A DNA stretch of 64,000 nt. Origin: Ruminobacter sp964520475 (GTDB lineage Bacteria; Pseudomonadota; Gammaproteobacteria; Enterobacterales; Succinivibrionaceae). Below are positions 9,792 through 18,890 of this stretch, piece by piece (the stretch's first letter is position 1; every line of letters starts with the position of its first letter). The stretch covers positions 1 through 64,000 of the forward strand of contig CAZFNS010000005.1 of assembly GCA_964520475.1 (NCBI GenBank), in the 5' to 3' direction. Both the position numbers and the translations under genes were made by a program. The notes under the pieces are model-generated. The model worked only from the letters and a program-made list of their open reading frames with translations, had not been told where the DNA came from and did not search any database.

Positions 9792-11119
9792 ACGAATTAA
9801 CCCCCAGCGAGATAGTCAGGCAGCTGGACCGGCACATCGTCGGTCAGGACGCGGCCAAGCGGTCGGTGGCCATCGCCATGCGCAACAGGTGGCGGCGCAT
9901 GCAGCTCGACGAGCGGTACCGGAGCGAAGTCACGCCGAAAAACATTCTGATGATCGGCCCCACCGGGGTCGGCAAAACCGAGATTGCGCGCCGCATCGCC
10001 AAGCTGACGGACGCGCCGTTCCTCAAGGTCGAGGCGACCAAGTTCACCGAAGTCGGCTACGTCGGCAAGGAAGTCGATTCAATCATCAAGGACCTCGCGA
10101 GCGCGGCCATGAAGATGCTGCGGGAAAAACAGTACCGGGAGCACCGCCCCGCCGCCGCCGAGAAGGCCGAGCGCCTGGTCCTGCAGGCCCTCATGAGGAA
10201 ACTGAGCGAGGACGCCGACGCCGGCGGCCCGCCCCAGCCCTATTCCGAGGCGTACGTCCTCGCCGGCATGAAGGCGGGCATCTACGACGACACCGTCATA
10301 AAAATCAAATTCCCCCGCGTCTCCGAAGCCTCGTCCCTGCAGATCATGACCCCTCCCGGCATGGAGGAGATGGCCTTCCAGCTCGAGGAACTGTTCGAGC
10401 AGCTCAAGACCGGATCGTCCCGCCCCGTAAACGCCAGGGTAAAAGACGCGCTGAAAGCCATCACCGAAGACGAACTCGCCAAGCTCGTCAACGAGAACGA
10501 CATCAAAAGATCGATGGTGTCGCTCGTGGAAAACCACGGCATCGTCTTCATCGACGAGATCGACAAAATCTGCGAGAACAAAAACGACCCGCAGACCCGG
10601 GTGTCGCGCGAGGGCGTGCAGCGGGACCTGCTCCCGCTCATCGAGGGCTGCGCGGTCAGGACCCAGTACGGCACGATCCGGACGGATCACATCCTGTTCA
10701 TCACCTCGGGGGCGTTTCAGGTCTCCAAGCCGTCCGACCTGATCCCGGAGCTGCAGGGCCGGCTGCCCATCCGCGTCGAGCTCCAGCCGCTCACCGCCGG
10801 GGATTTCGCCCGGATCCTGACCGAGCCGCACGCCTCGCTCACCGAGCAGTGCGCGAAGCTGATGGCCACGGAGGGCGTGACCGTGAGCTTTACCCGCGAC
10901 GGCATCGAGGCCATCGCCGAAGCCGCCTATTACGTCAACTCGGCCACGGAGAACATCGGGGCGCGGCGCCTGCACACCATAATGGAAAAGCTGACCGAGG
11001 ACATATCCTTCCACGCCCCCGAATACAGCGGCAGAACATTCGTCATCGACAAGCGGTACGTGTCCGAGCACCTCGGCGCGCTCGTGGAGAACGTCGATCT
11101 GAGCAGGTACATACTCTAG
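9788..11119 (+). CDS. hslU: HslU ATPase of the HslUV protease
   Basis: AAA+ unfoldase that feeds substrates to HslV. The 443-residue protein, the same length as in E. coli, has Walker A GPTGVGKTE (residues 58-66), Walker B IVFIDEIDKI, and the C-terminal segment ending SRYIL that inserts into HslV. The start MNELTPSEIV is fixed by the ATGA overlap with hslV and by family alignment; a longer open frame upstream lies within hslV. Confidence 0.98.
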   Translation: MNELTPSEIVRQLDRHIVGQDAAKRSVAIAMRNRWRRMQLDERYRSEVTPKNILMIGPTGVGKTEIARRIAKLTDAPFLKVEATKFTEVGYVGKEVDSIIKDLASAAMKMLREKQYREHRPAAAEKAERLVLQALMRKLSEDADAGGPPQPYSEAYVLAGMKAGIYDDTVIKIKFPRVSEASSLQIMTPPGMEEMAFQLEELFEQLKTGSSRPVNARVKDALKAITEDELAKLVNENDIKRSMVSLVENHGIVFIDEIDKICENKNDPQTRVSREGVQRDLLPLIEGCAVRTQYGTIRTDHILFITSGAFQVSKPSDLIPELQGRLPIRVELQPLTAGDFARILTEPHASLTEQCAKLMATEGVTVSFTRDGIEAIAEAAYYVNSATENIGARRLHTIMEKLTEDISFHAPEYSGRTFVIDKRYVSEHLGALVENVDLSRYIL

Positions 11120-11127
11120 GAGGGCTT

Positions 11128-11364
11128 ATGAACGCAGCGGCGGCGCGGGACGAGATTCTCGCGGAGATAGAGGAAATTCGCCGGTCCCTGGCCGGGCTCC
11201 TGGCCGGCGTGGCCGACGGCGCCCGGGAACGGGAAGATCTCGGCCGGCGGCTCGCCGAATCCGAGGCGGAAACGCTGCGGCTGCGCAACGAAAACCGGAC
11301 GCTCAGGGACAACACGGAAGCCTGGCGGCTCCGGATCGCGGGCTCCCTGAAAAACCTGGGCTAA
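11128..11364 (+). CDS. Small coiled-coil protein, ZapB-like
   Basis: A 78-residue protein with AGGAGGG just upstream of its ATG, eight bases after hslU. It is almost entirely heptad-like (leucine spaced by charged residues) and has a conserved-looking C-terminal segment NENRTLRDNTEAWR. This resembles the small ZapB/TIGR02449-type division proteins; zapB also lies a few genes from hslVU in E. coli. Function as a Z-ring factor is inference. Its stop codon overlaps the convergent cysE stop in the sequence CTAA. Confidence 0.7.
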   Translation: MNAAAARDEILAEIEEIRRSLAGLLAGVADGAREREDLGRRLAESEAETLRLRNENRTLRDNTEAWRLRIAGSLKNLG

Positions 11365-12146
11365 GGCGCGGGGCCGAAGCGCTGATCCATCTCGACGCTC
11401 GGCATGTCGCATCTGCACCTGCCGACTTCTTTGGCGGGAACCCCGGCCACGCTCGCGTGCGCCTCGACGTCGTGCAGCACCACGCTGCCCGCTCCTATCT
11501 TGGCTCCCTCGCCCACGATGATGTTGCCGAGAACGCTGGCTCCGGCGCCGATCAGAACCCCGTCGCAGATCTTGGGGTGGCGGTCGCCGTGCTCGTGCCC
11601 GGTGCCCCCGAGGGTGACGTTGTGCAGGAAGGAGACGTTGTTCCCCACCACGGCCGTTTCCCCGATGACGATGCCCGTCGCGTGATCGAACATGACCCCC
11701 GAGCCGATCTTCGCGGCCGGATGGATGTCGACGCCGAATTTCTCGGAAATGAGGTTCTGCAGGAAGTAGGCGAACTCGTGCCGCTGGTCGAGCCACATCC
11801 GGTGGGCGATCCGGTAGGCCTGCAGCGCCTGGTAGCCCTTCAGGTACAGAATGGGGGTCGTGTAGTACAGAACGGCGGGATCCCGCGCCTTGACCGCCTC
11901 GAGATCGGCCGTCGCGGCCTTGACGATGCCGCCGTCCCCGGCCAGCACCCGGTCGAAGATCTCGCGCAGCACGATGGCGGGCATGACCTTGGAGCAGAGC
12001 CGGTTCGCCAGCTGGTAGCTCAGCGCCCCGGCAAAACTTTTCTGGTTCAGAATGGCCTGCAGGAAGAAGCTGCCGAGCAGCGGCTCCTTCTCCATCATCA
12101 GCGCCGCTTCCGTGTGGATAATTTCCCAAATCTGTTCTGTAATCAC
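11361..12146 (-). CDS. cysE: Serine O-acetyltransferase
   Basis: Makes O-acetylserine from serine and acetyl-CoA, the first step of cysteine synthesis. The protein has the N-terminal helical domain (IWEIIHTEA), the segment VDIHPAAKIGSG and the left-handed beta-helix hexapeptide repeats with DHATGIVIGETAVVG, GGTGHEHGDRHPKI and GAGSVVLHDV. A GTG start at 12146 (261 residues) is preferred because AAAGG lies eight bases upstream. The first ATG (12197) would add 17 proline-rich residues and overlap the transporter gene. Confidence 0.92.
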   Translation of the reverse strand: MITEQIWEIIHTEAALMMEKEPLLGSFFLQAILNQKSFAGALSYQLANRLCSKVMPAIVLREIFDRVLAGDGGIVKAATADLEAVKARDPAVLYYTTPILYLKGYQALQAYRIAHRMWLDQRHEFAYFLQNLISEKFGVDIHPAAKIGSGVMFDHATGIVIGETAVVGNNVSFLHNVTLGGTGHEHGDRHPKICDGVLIGAGASVLGNIIVGEGAKIGAGSVVLHDVEAHASVAGVPAKEVGRCRCDMPSVEMDQRFGPAP

Positions 12147-12165
12147 TTGAACGACCTTTACGCAA

Positions 12166-13059
12166 TCAGACCCCGGCCGGGCCGGCGGGATCGGCATGGA
12201 TTATTATATCAGCCTGCACATACCTGAACAATACGGCCTTTTTCGCTTCCGCCGCAATGGCGTGGGCCTCCCTGAGAGAAAGATTCCCGTCTATGCAGAC
12301 GTGCGCCTGCACGAATATGGAGTTCCCCGTCCGCCTGGTCCGCAGGTCGTGCACGCCGACCACCCCGGGCGGGCTTTTGAGGAGCTCCTCGATGTCCCGG
12401 ACCATTTTGCCCGGAAGCCTTTTGTCCAGGAGAATGTCGAGGGACTTCATCCCGACGGACGCCGCCCCCGAGGCTATGTACAGCGCGATGAGCGTCGCGA
12501 ACGCGACGTCGGCCCAGGTCCAGCCGTACATGGACAGGGCCAGGGAAAGGATAATGGCCGCGTTCGAATACAGGTCGGACCGGCAGTGCAGCCGGTCGGC
12601 GGCGATAATCTGGCTGCCTGTTCTCCTCACCACGCTCGTCTGGTACGCGACCACCGCGGCGGTGAGCACGGTGGAAACCGCCATCACCCAGAGGCCCGCG
12701 TCCATGTTTTCGAGCGGCGCGGGGTTGAAAATCCGGTTGACGCTCTCGGCGATCAGGAACAGGGACGAGGCGGCGATGAACGCGCACTGGGCGAGCCCCG
12801 CCAGGGCCTCGGCCTTCGCGTGGCCGTAATTGTGGTCGCTGTCGGCCGGCTTGAGCGAGAATCTCAGCGCGAACCAGTTGATCAGCGAAGCGGCGAGATC
12901 CATCGCGGAGTCGGTCACCGACGCGAGGAGGGTCACGGAATTCGTGAACATCCAGACGTAAGTCTTGATCAGGATGAGCGCGGCGGCGAGGGCTATCGCG
13001 GCCGCCGACGCTCTCATGACCAGGCCGGCGTACCGCCGGCCGTCTAAAAATTCTGACAT
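12166..13059 (-). CDS. fieF: Cation diffusion facilitator (FieF/YiiP-like metal efflux)
   Basis: Inner-membrane proton-coupled antiporter that exports divalent metals such as zinc or iron. The 297-residue protein has six predicted transmembrane segments and the transport-site residues Asp50/Asp54 in VTDSAMD and His158/Asp162 in LHCRSD, matching the DD-HD site of E. coli YiiP. The C-terminal cytoplasmic domain follows. It is about 20 bases upstream of cysE on the same strand, so cotranscription is likely. Metal specificity is not proved. Confidence 0.88.
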   Translation of the reverse strand: MSEFLDGRRYAGLVMRASAAAIALAAALILIKTYVWMFTNSVTLLASVTDSAMDLAASLINWFALRFSLKPADSDHNYGHAKAEALAGLAQCAFIAASSLFLIAESVNRIFNPAPLENMDAGLWVMAVSTVLTAAVVAYQTSVVRRTGSQIIAADRLHCRSDLYSNAAIILSLALSMYGWTWADVAFATLIALYIASGAASVGMKSLDILLDKRLPGKMVRDIEELLKSPPGVVGVHDLRTRRTGNSIFVQAHVCIDGNLSLREAHAIAAEAKKAVLFRYVQADIIIHADPAGPAGV

Positions 13060-13313
13060 GCGCTTCCCGGGGGTTCGGCTGGTGAACGCTGCCCGGGGGT
13101 TCCCCTCCCCGCCGGGCGGTTTACATTATACAGCATTTTGCGCGGCGTCCGCACCGCGCGGGCCCTCCGGGGCGCGGGGACGGCTCCGGGGCGGGGCGAT
13201 AGCGGCATTTGATTTAATATTGCCTTTGAAAATCACATAAAAAACGTCTTTTCGGGGCTAAAATACAATTAAGCGTTTCCGTCCGCGCCCGCGGAACCCG
13301 TCCGGAGTTCAAT

Positions 13314-15773
13314 ATGCTGTCGACCATCCTGCTCAGAGCCGTTTTTTATCTCCCCGTGAAAATTTTCGGGAGCTGTAACTACAAAAAGGAAAATCTCAAG
13401 TCGAGCATAAACCTGGACGACAGCAAACGCGTCTGCTACGTGATGCAGGCGAACTCCATCAGCGACATGCTGACCCTGGAAAAGCTGACCCGGGCCCAGC
13501 GCCTGCCCAACCCCTTCTCGCACATCTCGCACGAGGGCGAGAAGATCCCGCGCACCACCTACATGAAGAAAGTCAACTTCTTCTTCTCCGGGAAGGCGGC
13601 CGACTACGGCTTCGAAAAAACGTTCGCTCTGTGGCGGCAGTACGCCGAGGAAACCGGGGAGGATCTGCAGATTATTCCGGTGAGCATATTCTGGGGCAGG
13701 AACCCGGGGCACGTGGGCGAGCCGTACCGCGACCCCATCAACAGGCCCAAGAGCGCCTTCCGGAAATTCTTCCGCGTCCTTTTCCTCGGGGTCGACAATC
13801 TCACCGTCCTCTCCAAGCCGATCAGCATGCTCGGCCTCATCGAGACGTACGAGGGCGGCAGCCTGATCAACGAGCTCGCGCGCGCCACCCGGGCCGATTT
13901 CGAAAACAGGCACACGGAATTCATCGGCCCCCGGCTCCCGAACCGGCAGTACCTGATGCAGGAGCTGCTGCAGACGGAATACGTCAAAAGCACCATCAGG
14001 CAGATAAGCGCCGAAAGCGGCAGAAACTACTCGGAAATCGAATCCGGCGCCTACGCCATGCTCGACGAGATCCTCGCCGACATCTCGTACCCTTACCTGA
14101 AGTTCACCTCCGTGCTGCTGCACCTGGTGTGGAACAAACTGTACCAGGGCATCACCATCAAGGGCGCGGAAAAAGTCCACGAGCTCATCCAGCGGGAGCA
14201 CGAGATAATTTACGTCCCCTGCCACCGCAGCCACATGGACTACCTGCTCCTCTTCTACGCGCTGTTCCACGAGTTCCTGGTGGTGCCGCACGTCGTCGCG
14301 GGCAACAACCTCAACTTTTTCCCCATCAGCCATTTCCTGAGATCCTGCGGGGCTTTCTTCATGAGAAGAAAGTTCAAGGGGGACAAACTGTACACGGCGG
14401 TGTTCCGGGAATACATCCACACCCTGTGCACGCGGGGCTACAGCATCGAGTTCTTCATCGAGGGCGGCCGCTCCCGCACGGGCAGGACCCTGCCGCCGCG
14501 CACCGGCCTCGTGTCCATGGCCGTGCAGAACCAGATCCTGAGCAGGCACCGGCCGATCACCTTCGTCCCGATCTATCTCGGCTACGAAAAGGTTCTCGAG
14601 GTCAACTCGTACATGAACGAGCTGACGGGAACGAAGAAAAAGGAAAAGGAAAGCTTCTGGCAGCTCTTCTACATCTACAAGCGCTTCAAGTACTACGGCA
14701 GGGGCTACATCAGCTTCGGCGAGCCGGTGACCATCCGCGACAGCCTCGATCAGAACGTCCCCGGCTGGGAACAGGAAACGCTCGGGGCGACCATGGGCAG
14801 CCTCAGGCCCGCCTGGCTGTTCGACACGGTTAACCAGATCTCCGACGAAATCGTCATGCACATGAACGCGTCGGCGGCGATCAACGGCCTCAATCTCTGC
14901 GCGCTGGCCATCCTGTCCGCCAAGGAGCACTCCCTGAGCATCGCCCGGCTGAGCGAGATCATGAATTTCTACATCAGGGTGCTCAAAAGCAGCCCCGCCA
15001 TCAATCAGGAGAACATTCCGGGCATCACGGGACAGATGCTGCTCAGGCAGGCCATGGAGCTCCACCCCTTCCACACCGAGACCGTGAACGGCGAGCTGTA
15101 CGCCAAGCCGTCCCGCCGGCAGATTATCTACCTCGCCTACTTCCGCAACAACATCCAGCACTTCTTCGTGCTGCCGGCGCTGATCGCCACCATCGTCCTG
15201 GTGCACCGGGAGATAAGCTCCGCCGACATCATAACGCACACCAGGAACGTGTTCTATTTCCTGCGGCACGAGCTGTTCGCCCCGATTCCCGAGGCGATTC
15301 TCGACCGGACGATCGACGAGTACCTCAAGTCGTTCAAGCTCGCCGAGTACTTCACGGGAGACTCCGAAAAGTACGCGGTAAGTCCGGCCGGCATGGATCT
15401 GATGCAAATCCTGAGCAGCTGCATCCATCTCAACCTGATAAGGTACCTGGTGGCGGTGAGCGTCGTCAACTCGCTGCCGGACAACACCGCCACGGTGCCG
15501 GAATTCATCGACATGTGCGTGGAGCGGTGCCGGCAGATCCCCGCCGAAATCACCGACAATTCCCCGGAGTTCGCGGATCCCGTAACGTTCCGGGTGATGA
15601 GCGAAACCTTGATCAGGCACAGCTACATCTTCGTCCGGCAGGCGCAGGAAGGCGAAACCGCGGGTAAGGGCGCGAAAGCGGGCGTGTTCAGCAAAAATCC
15701 GGTCAAGCTGCAGAAGCTCGAAAACGCCGTGGGCCCGCTCCTGCCGAACGAGTTCAGGCACACCGTGGCGTGA
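13314..15773 (+). CDS. plsB: Glycerol-3-phosphate acyltransferase
   Basis: Membrane-associated enzyme that transfers a fatty acyl group to sn-1 of glycerol-3-phosphate, the first step of phospholipid synthesis. The 819-residue protein (E. coli 807) carries the catalytic HX4D box CHRSHMD (His304, Asp309; E. coli His306, Asp311) and the glycerol-3-phosphate-binding motif FIEGGRSRTG. The size and long C-terminal region mark the PlsB rather than the PlsY type. Confidence 0.97.
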   Translation: MLSTILLRAVFYLPVKIFGSCNYKKENLKSSINLDDSKRVCYVMQANSISDMLTLEKLTRAQRLPNPFSHISHEGEKIPRTTYMKKVNFFFSGKAADYGFEKTFALWRQYAEETGEDLQIIPVSIFWGRNPGHVGEPYRDPINRPKSAFRKFFRVLFLGVDNLTVLSKPISMLGLIETYEGGSLINELARATRADFENRHTEFIGPRLPNRQYLMQELLQTEYVKSTIRQISAESGRNYSEIESGAYAMLDEILADISYPYLKFTSVLLHLVWNKLYQGITIKGAEKVHELIQREHEIIYVPCHRSHMDYLLLFYALFHEFLVVPHVVAGNNLNFFPISHFLRSCGAFFMRRKFKGDKLYTAVFREYIHTLCTRGYSIEFFIEGGRSRTGRTLPPRTGLVSMAVQNQILSRHRPITFVPIYLGYEKVLEVNSYMNELTGTKKKEKESFWQLFYIYKRFKYYGRGYISFGEPVTIRDSLDQNVPGWEQETLGATMGSLRPAWLFDTVNQISDEIVMHMNASAAINGLNLCALAILSAKEHSLSIARLSEIMNFYIRVLKSSPAINQENIPGITGQMLLRQAMELHPFHTETVNGELYAKPSRRQIIYLAYFRNNIQHFFVLPALIATIVLVHREISSADIITHTRNVFYFLRHELFAPIPEAILDRTIDEYLKSFKLAEYFTGDSEKYAVSPAGMDLMQILSSCIHLNLIRYLVAVSVVNSLPDNTATVPEFIDMCVERCRQIPAEITDNSPEFADPVTFRVMSETLIRHSYIFVRQAQEGETAGKGAKAGVFSKNPVKLQKLENAVGPLLPNEFRHTVA

Positions 15774-15794
15774 CGCCCCCGGGCGCGCCGGGGA

Positions 15795-16439
15795 TCAGCG
15801 CCGCGCCGGGCGCAGGTTGCTCCGGATCTCGGCCACGATCCCGGAAAAGCCCTGCCGGAGGCCGTACGCCCGCATGAGCCGCAGGTAGTCCGCGGCTCCG
15901 AAGGCGAGCCCCGCGAGCAGACCCGCGCCGTGCGCGTAAACGGCGATCCCGCCGTCCGCGAAATACTCGAAAACCCCGAAGAGGATATTGACCGCGAGCA
16001 GGCTCATCGCGAGTTTCAGGGCCCTCGGGCTCTTCGGGCAGAGCGACACCGCGGACCCGTACCCCGTCAGCCCCATCACGACGCCCGAAAGCCCCCCGAA
16101 GAAAACGCTCCCCGTGAAGAAGTACTGGCAGACGTTGCCCGCGGCGCCGGTCGCCGCCGTCAGCAGGATCAGGAAAAGATGTCCCCGGAATTTTTCGACG
16201 GCGCCCGCGAGGAAGCCGAAAATGGCCAGGTTGAACGCGATGTGGAGCAGGCCGAAGTGGATGAACGAGGGCGTCAGCAGCCGCCAGAACTGGTATTCGT
16301 CGGCGATGAGGAGCGGGTCGAAGAACAGCGCGTCCAGAACGGCGCCGCGCGTCAGGAGCGTGAGCGCGTAGATTACGACGCACAGCGCCGTGACCGCGCG
16401 CGCGACGTGCGGCCTCCGGCCGCCGGTGTCCGTCCGCAT
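15795..16439 (-). CDS. Rhomboid-family intramembrane serine protease
   Basis: A 214-residue membrane protein with about six helices. Key features are the serine box GGLSG (Ser118), the helix-6 histidine in VYAHGAG (His170), and HIAFN (His66, Asn70) in the second helix, which forms the oxyanion site. It lacks the N-terminal cytoplasmic domain of E. coli GlpG (276 residues). The start is set by GGGAGGG nine bases upstream of ATG; longer frames lack such a site. It is divergent from waaF. Substrates are unknown. Confidence 0.88.
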   Translation of the reverse strand: MRTDTGGRRPHVARAVTALCVVIYALTLLTRGAVLDALFFDPLLIADEYQFWRLLTPSFIHFGLLHIAFNLAIFGFLAGAVEKFRGHLFLILLTAATGAAGNVCQYFFTGSVFFGGLSGVVMGLTGYGSAVSLCPKSPRALKLAMSLLAVNILFGVFEYFADGGIAVYAHGAGLLAGLAFGAADYLRLMRAYGLRQGFSGIVAEIRSNLRPARR

Positions 16440-16488
16440 AAAATCGTGCCCTCCCGGAATTCGCCAATGTTTCGCGGGGAATTTGGCA

Positions 16489-16494
16489 TATAAT
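16489..16494 (+). promoter_or_regulatory. -10 element for the waaF-waaA operon
   Basis: TATAAT 36 bases before the waaF ATG. It lies within the divergent spacer shared with the rhomboid gene. No clear -35 hexamer was assigned. Confidence 0.5.
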
Positions 16495-16530
16495 AACAGA
16501 TATGTGCCCCGGCGAATAAGGAATATCGTT

Positions 16531-17574
16531 ATGCGCGTTCTGGTAATAGCCCCGTCGTGGATCGGCGATCTGGTCATGTCGCAGTGCCTTTACAAAAAGA
16601 TCCGGGCCCTGCATCCCGGCGCGCGGATCGACGTGATGGCCCCGAAATGGTGCCTCGGCGTGCTCGAGAGGATGCCGGAGGCGGACGGGAAGATCCTCAT
16701 GCCCGTGGGCCACGGGAAACTCGCCCTCGGGGAAAGGTACCGCCTCGGCCGGGAACTCAGGGCGGCGAAGTACGACGCCGCGTACGTCCTGCCCAATTCG
16801 TTCAAGAGCGCCCTCATTCCGTTTTTCGCGAAGATCCCGGTGCGGCGCGGCTGGATCGGCGAGTCGCGCTACTTCGTCCTGACCAGTTACCGGAAAAACA
16901 AAAAGGACTTCCCGCTGCTCACCGCGCGCTACGCCTCGCTCGCCGTCTCCAACGACGAGGCCCCCCGCCAGGCGGATCTCGGCGAGATCCCGGATCCGGC
17001 GCTGATCACCCGCGAGCCCGATCCGGCCGCCGCTCGGGAGAAATTCGGCATCGACGCCGGCGCGCCCGCCCTGGGGCTCTGCCCGGGCGCCGAGTACGGC
17101 CCCGCGAAAAAATGGCCCCCGGAATATTACGCCGCGGTCGCCGCCCGCTACCTCGCGGGGGACGGGGCCCGGGAGGTCTGGATCTTCGGCTCCGAAAAAG
17201 ACCGCCCGGCGGCGGCGGAAGTGACGAAGGCCCTGCCGGAGGAACTCCGCCCCCGCGCGCACACGCTGGCGGGGCTCACCTCGATCGCCGAGGCGGCGGA
17301 TCTCCTCGCGAAGTGCCGGCTCGTGCTCTGCAACGACTCCGGCCTGATGCACGTGAGCGCGGCGGCCGGAGCCCGGGTCGCGGCCGTCTTCGGCTCGACC
17401 AGCACCGCCTACACCCCGCCCGCGGGGCGGAACGCGCTCCTCGTCGAATCGGCCGAGCCGTGCCACCCGTGCTTCAAAAAGCAGTGCCGGTACGGGACGT
17501 TCGCCTGCCTCCGGAACATAACCCCCGACGAGGTATGGGCGAAGATCACGGCAAGGTGGGAAGATCTGGCATGA
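16531..17574 (+). CDS. waaF: ADP-heptose:LPS heptosyltransferase II
   Basis: GT9 glycosyltransferase that adds the second L-glycero-D-manno-heptose to the LPS inner core on the cytoplasmic face of the inner membrane. The 347-residue protein (E. coli 348) starts MRVLVIAPSWIGDLVMSQ, typical of WaaF, and has CPGAEYGPAKKWP and the C-terminal donor site CNDSGLMHVSAA. AAGGA precedes the chosen ATG; the longer frame has no site. Its stop overlaps waaA (ATGA). Confidence 0.95.
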   Translation: MRVLVIAPSWIGDLVMSQCLYKKIRALHPGARIDVMAPKWCLGVLERMPEADGKILMPVGHGKLALGERYRLGRELRAAKYDAAYVLPNSFKSALIPFFAKIPVRRGWIGESRYFVLTSYRKNKKDFPLLTARYASLAVSNDEAPRQADLGEIPDPALITREPDPAAAREKFGIDAGAPALGLCPGAEYGPAKKWPPEYYAAVAARYLAGDGAREVWIFGSEKDRPAAAEVTKALPEELRPRAHTLAGLTSIAEAADLLAKCRLVLCNDSGLMHVSAAAGARVAAVFGSTSTAYTPPAGRNALLVESAEPCHPCFKKQCRYGTFACLRNITPDEVWAKITARWEDLA

Positions 17575-18824
17575 TAAGATTTCTGTACGGCGCCGTCATG
17601 ACGCTGCTCGTCCCGCTCTTCTGGGTCTGCCTCAGATTTTCCGCGAAAGGCGGGGCTTACGGCGGCAGGATCGGGGAGCTGCTCGGCGGCGTCCCCGCGC
17701 GGGACTACGGACGCCCCGTGTGGTTCCACACCGTGAGCGTGGGCGAGTCGGCGGGGGCGCTGCCGCTCATCAGGAAATTCCGCGAGCTCCATCCCGGCGT
17801 GAGCATCCTGGTCACGACCTCCACCCCCACGGGCGCGGCCGTGTACAAAAACGCCGGTTTCGTCACCCATCTGTACGCCCCGCTGGACGCGCCGTTCTGC
17901 GTGAAGCGCTTCGTCGGGAGAACCGATCCCCGGGCGCTCGTCATCATGGAAACCGAGCTCTGGCCCGCCGCCCTGGGCGAGCTGCGCGCCCGGGGCGTCC
18001 CCGTGTGCCTGATAAACGCGCGGCTGTCCGAGCGGAGCAAGAACCGCTACAAAAAGGCGGGCCGGTTCTTCCGGAGCCTCATCGGGGACTGCCTGACCGG
18101 GATCGTCTGCCAGACGGAAAGCGACCGGGCCAACTTCGCGGAGCTCGGCGTCCCGCCCGGCGTCCTCAGCGTGTCCGGCTCGCTGAAGTTCGACGTCGAG
18201 CCGGAGCCGGATTCCGGCGGGGCGGCCGCCGCGCTCAGGGCGAGCTTCGGATCCCGGCCCGCGCTCTGCGCCGCGAGCACCCATCCCGGAGAAGACGAAA
18301 TCGTCCTCGATATTTTCCGGAAGGCGCGGGAAAAAATTCCCGGCCTCCTGCTGATCCTGGTGCCGCGGCACCCCGAGGATTTCGCCCGGGCGCGCGACCT
18401 CGCCGTCCGGCGGGGTTTCGCGACCGCGTGCAAAAACGGCGGGAAAGTGACCGCGGACACGGACGTGCTCATCGGGAACACCATGGGGGAAATGCCCCTT
18501 TACTTCCGGGCCGCGGATCTCGTGCTCATGGCCGGGAGCCTGCTGGACGTCGGCGGGCACAACCCGCTCGAAGCGGTCGCCGCCGGGGTCCCCGTCGTGA
18601 GCGGCCCGCACGTCCGGAACTTCAAAAAGATCTACGGGGATCTCGCGGCCGCGGGAGGCTGCGTCGTCGCGGCGACCGAGGATCTGCCCGAAGTCGCGGC
18701 GCGGCTGCTCGCCGACGCCGGGGCCCGGGAAAAGCTCGCCGCCGGCGCGGCGGCGGCGCTCGGGAAAAACCGCGGCGCCACCGCGCGGACCCTCGCCCTG
18801 CTGCCGGGGATCATCGGGCTCTGA
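17571..18824 (+). CDS. waaA: 3-deoxy-D-manno-octulosonic acid (Kdo) transferase
   Basis: GT30 enzyme that attaches Kdo to lipid IVA. The 417-residue protein has an N-terminal membrane anchor, HTVSVGESAGALPLI with the catalytic Glu, METELWPA, and the donor-site segments GNTMGEMPLY and GGHNPLEA. It starts inside the waaF stop (ATGA). With a Kdo kinase gene next door, it may add only one Kdo, as in Haemophilus; this is inference. Confidence 0.96.
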   Translation: MIRFLYGAVMTLLVPLFWVCLRFSAKGGAYGGRIGELLGGVPARDYGRPVWFHTVSVGESAGALPLIRKFRELHPGVSILVTTSTPTGAAVYKNAGFVTHLYAPLDAPFCVKRFVGRTDPRALVIMETELWPAALGELRARGVPVCLINARLSERSKNRYKKAGRFFRSLIGDCLTGIVCQTESDRANFAELGVPPGVLSVSGSLKFDVEPEPDSGGAAAALRASFGSRPALCAASTHPGEDEIVLDIFRKAREKIPGLLLILVPRHPEDFARARDLAVRRGFATACKNGGKVTADTDVLIGNTMGEMPLYFRAADLVLMAGSLLDVGGHNPLEAVAAGVPVVSGPHVRNFKKIYGDLAAAGGCVVAATEDLPEVAARLLADAGAREKLAAGAAAALGKNRGATARTLALLPGIIGL

Positions 18825-18828
18825 CCCG

Positions 18829-18872
18829 GAAAAAAGCAGGCCGGATCCCGCGGGATCCGGCCTTCCTCTTTG
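18829..18872. terminator. Bidirectional terminator between waaA and kdkA
   Basis: A perfect 24-bp palindrome (arms GGCCGGATCCCG, 18839-18862) is flanked by A-rich sequence on the left and T-rich sequence on the right, between two convergent genes. Confidence 0.8.
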
Positions 18873-18890
18873 AACTTGCTGGTTCGCCCG

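Noticed and set aside
12147..12197. ATG start of cysE at 12197
   Set aside because: It would overlap the transporter gene and add proline-rich residues not seen in the family. The GTG at 12146 has a proper ribosome site.
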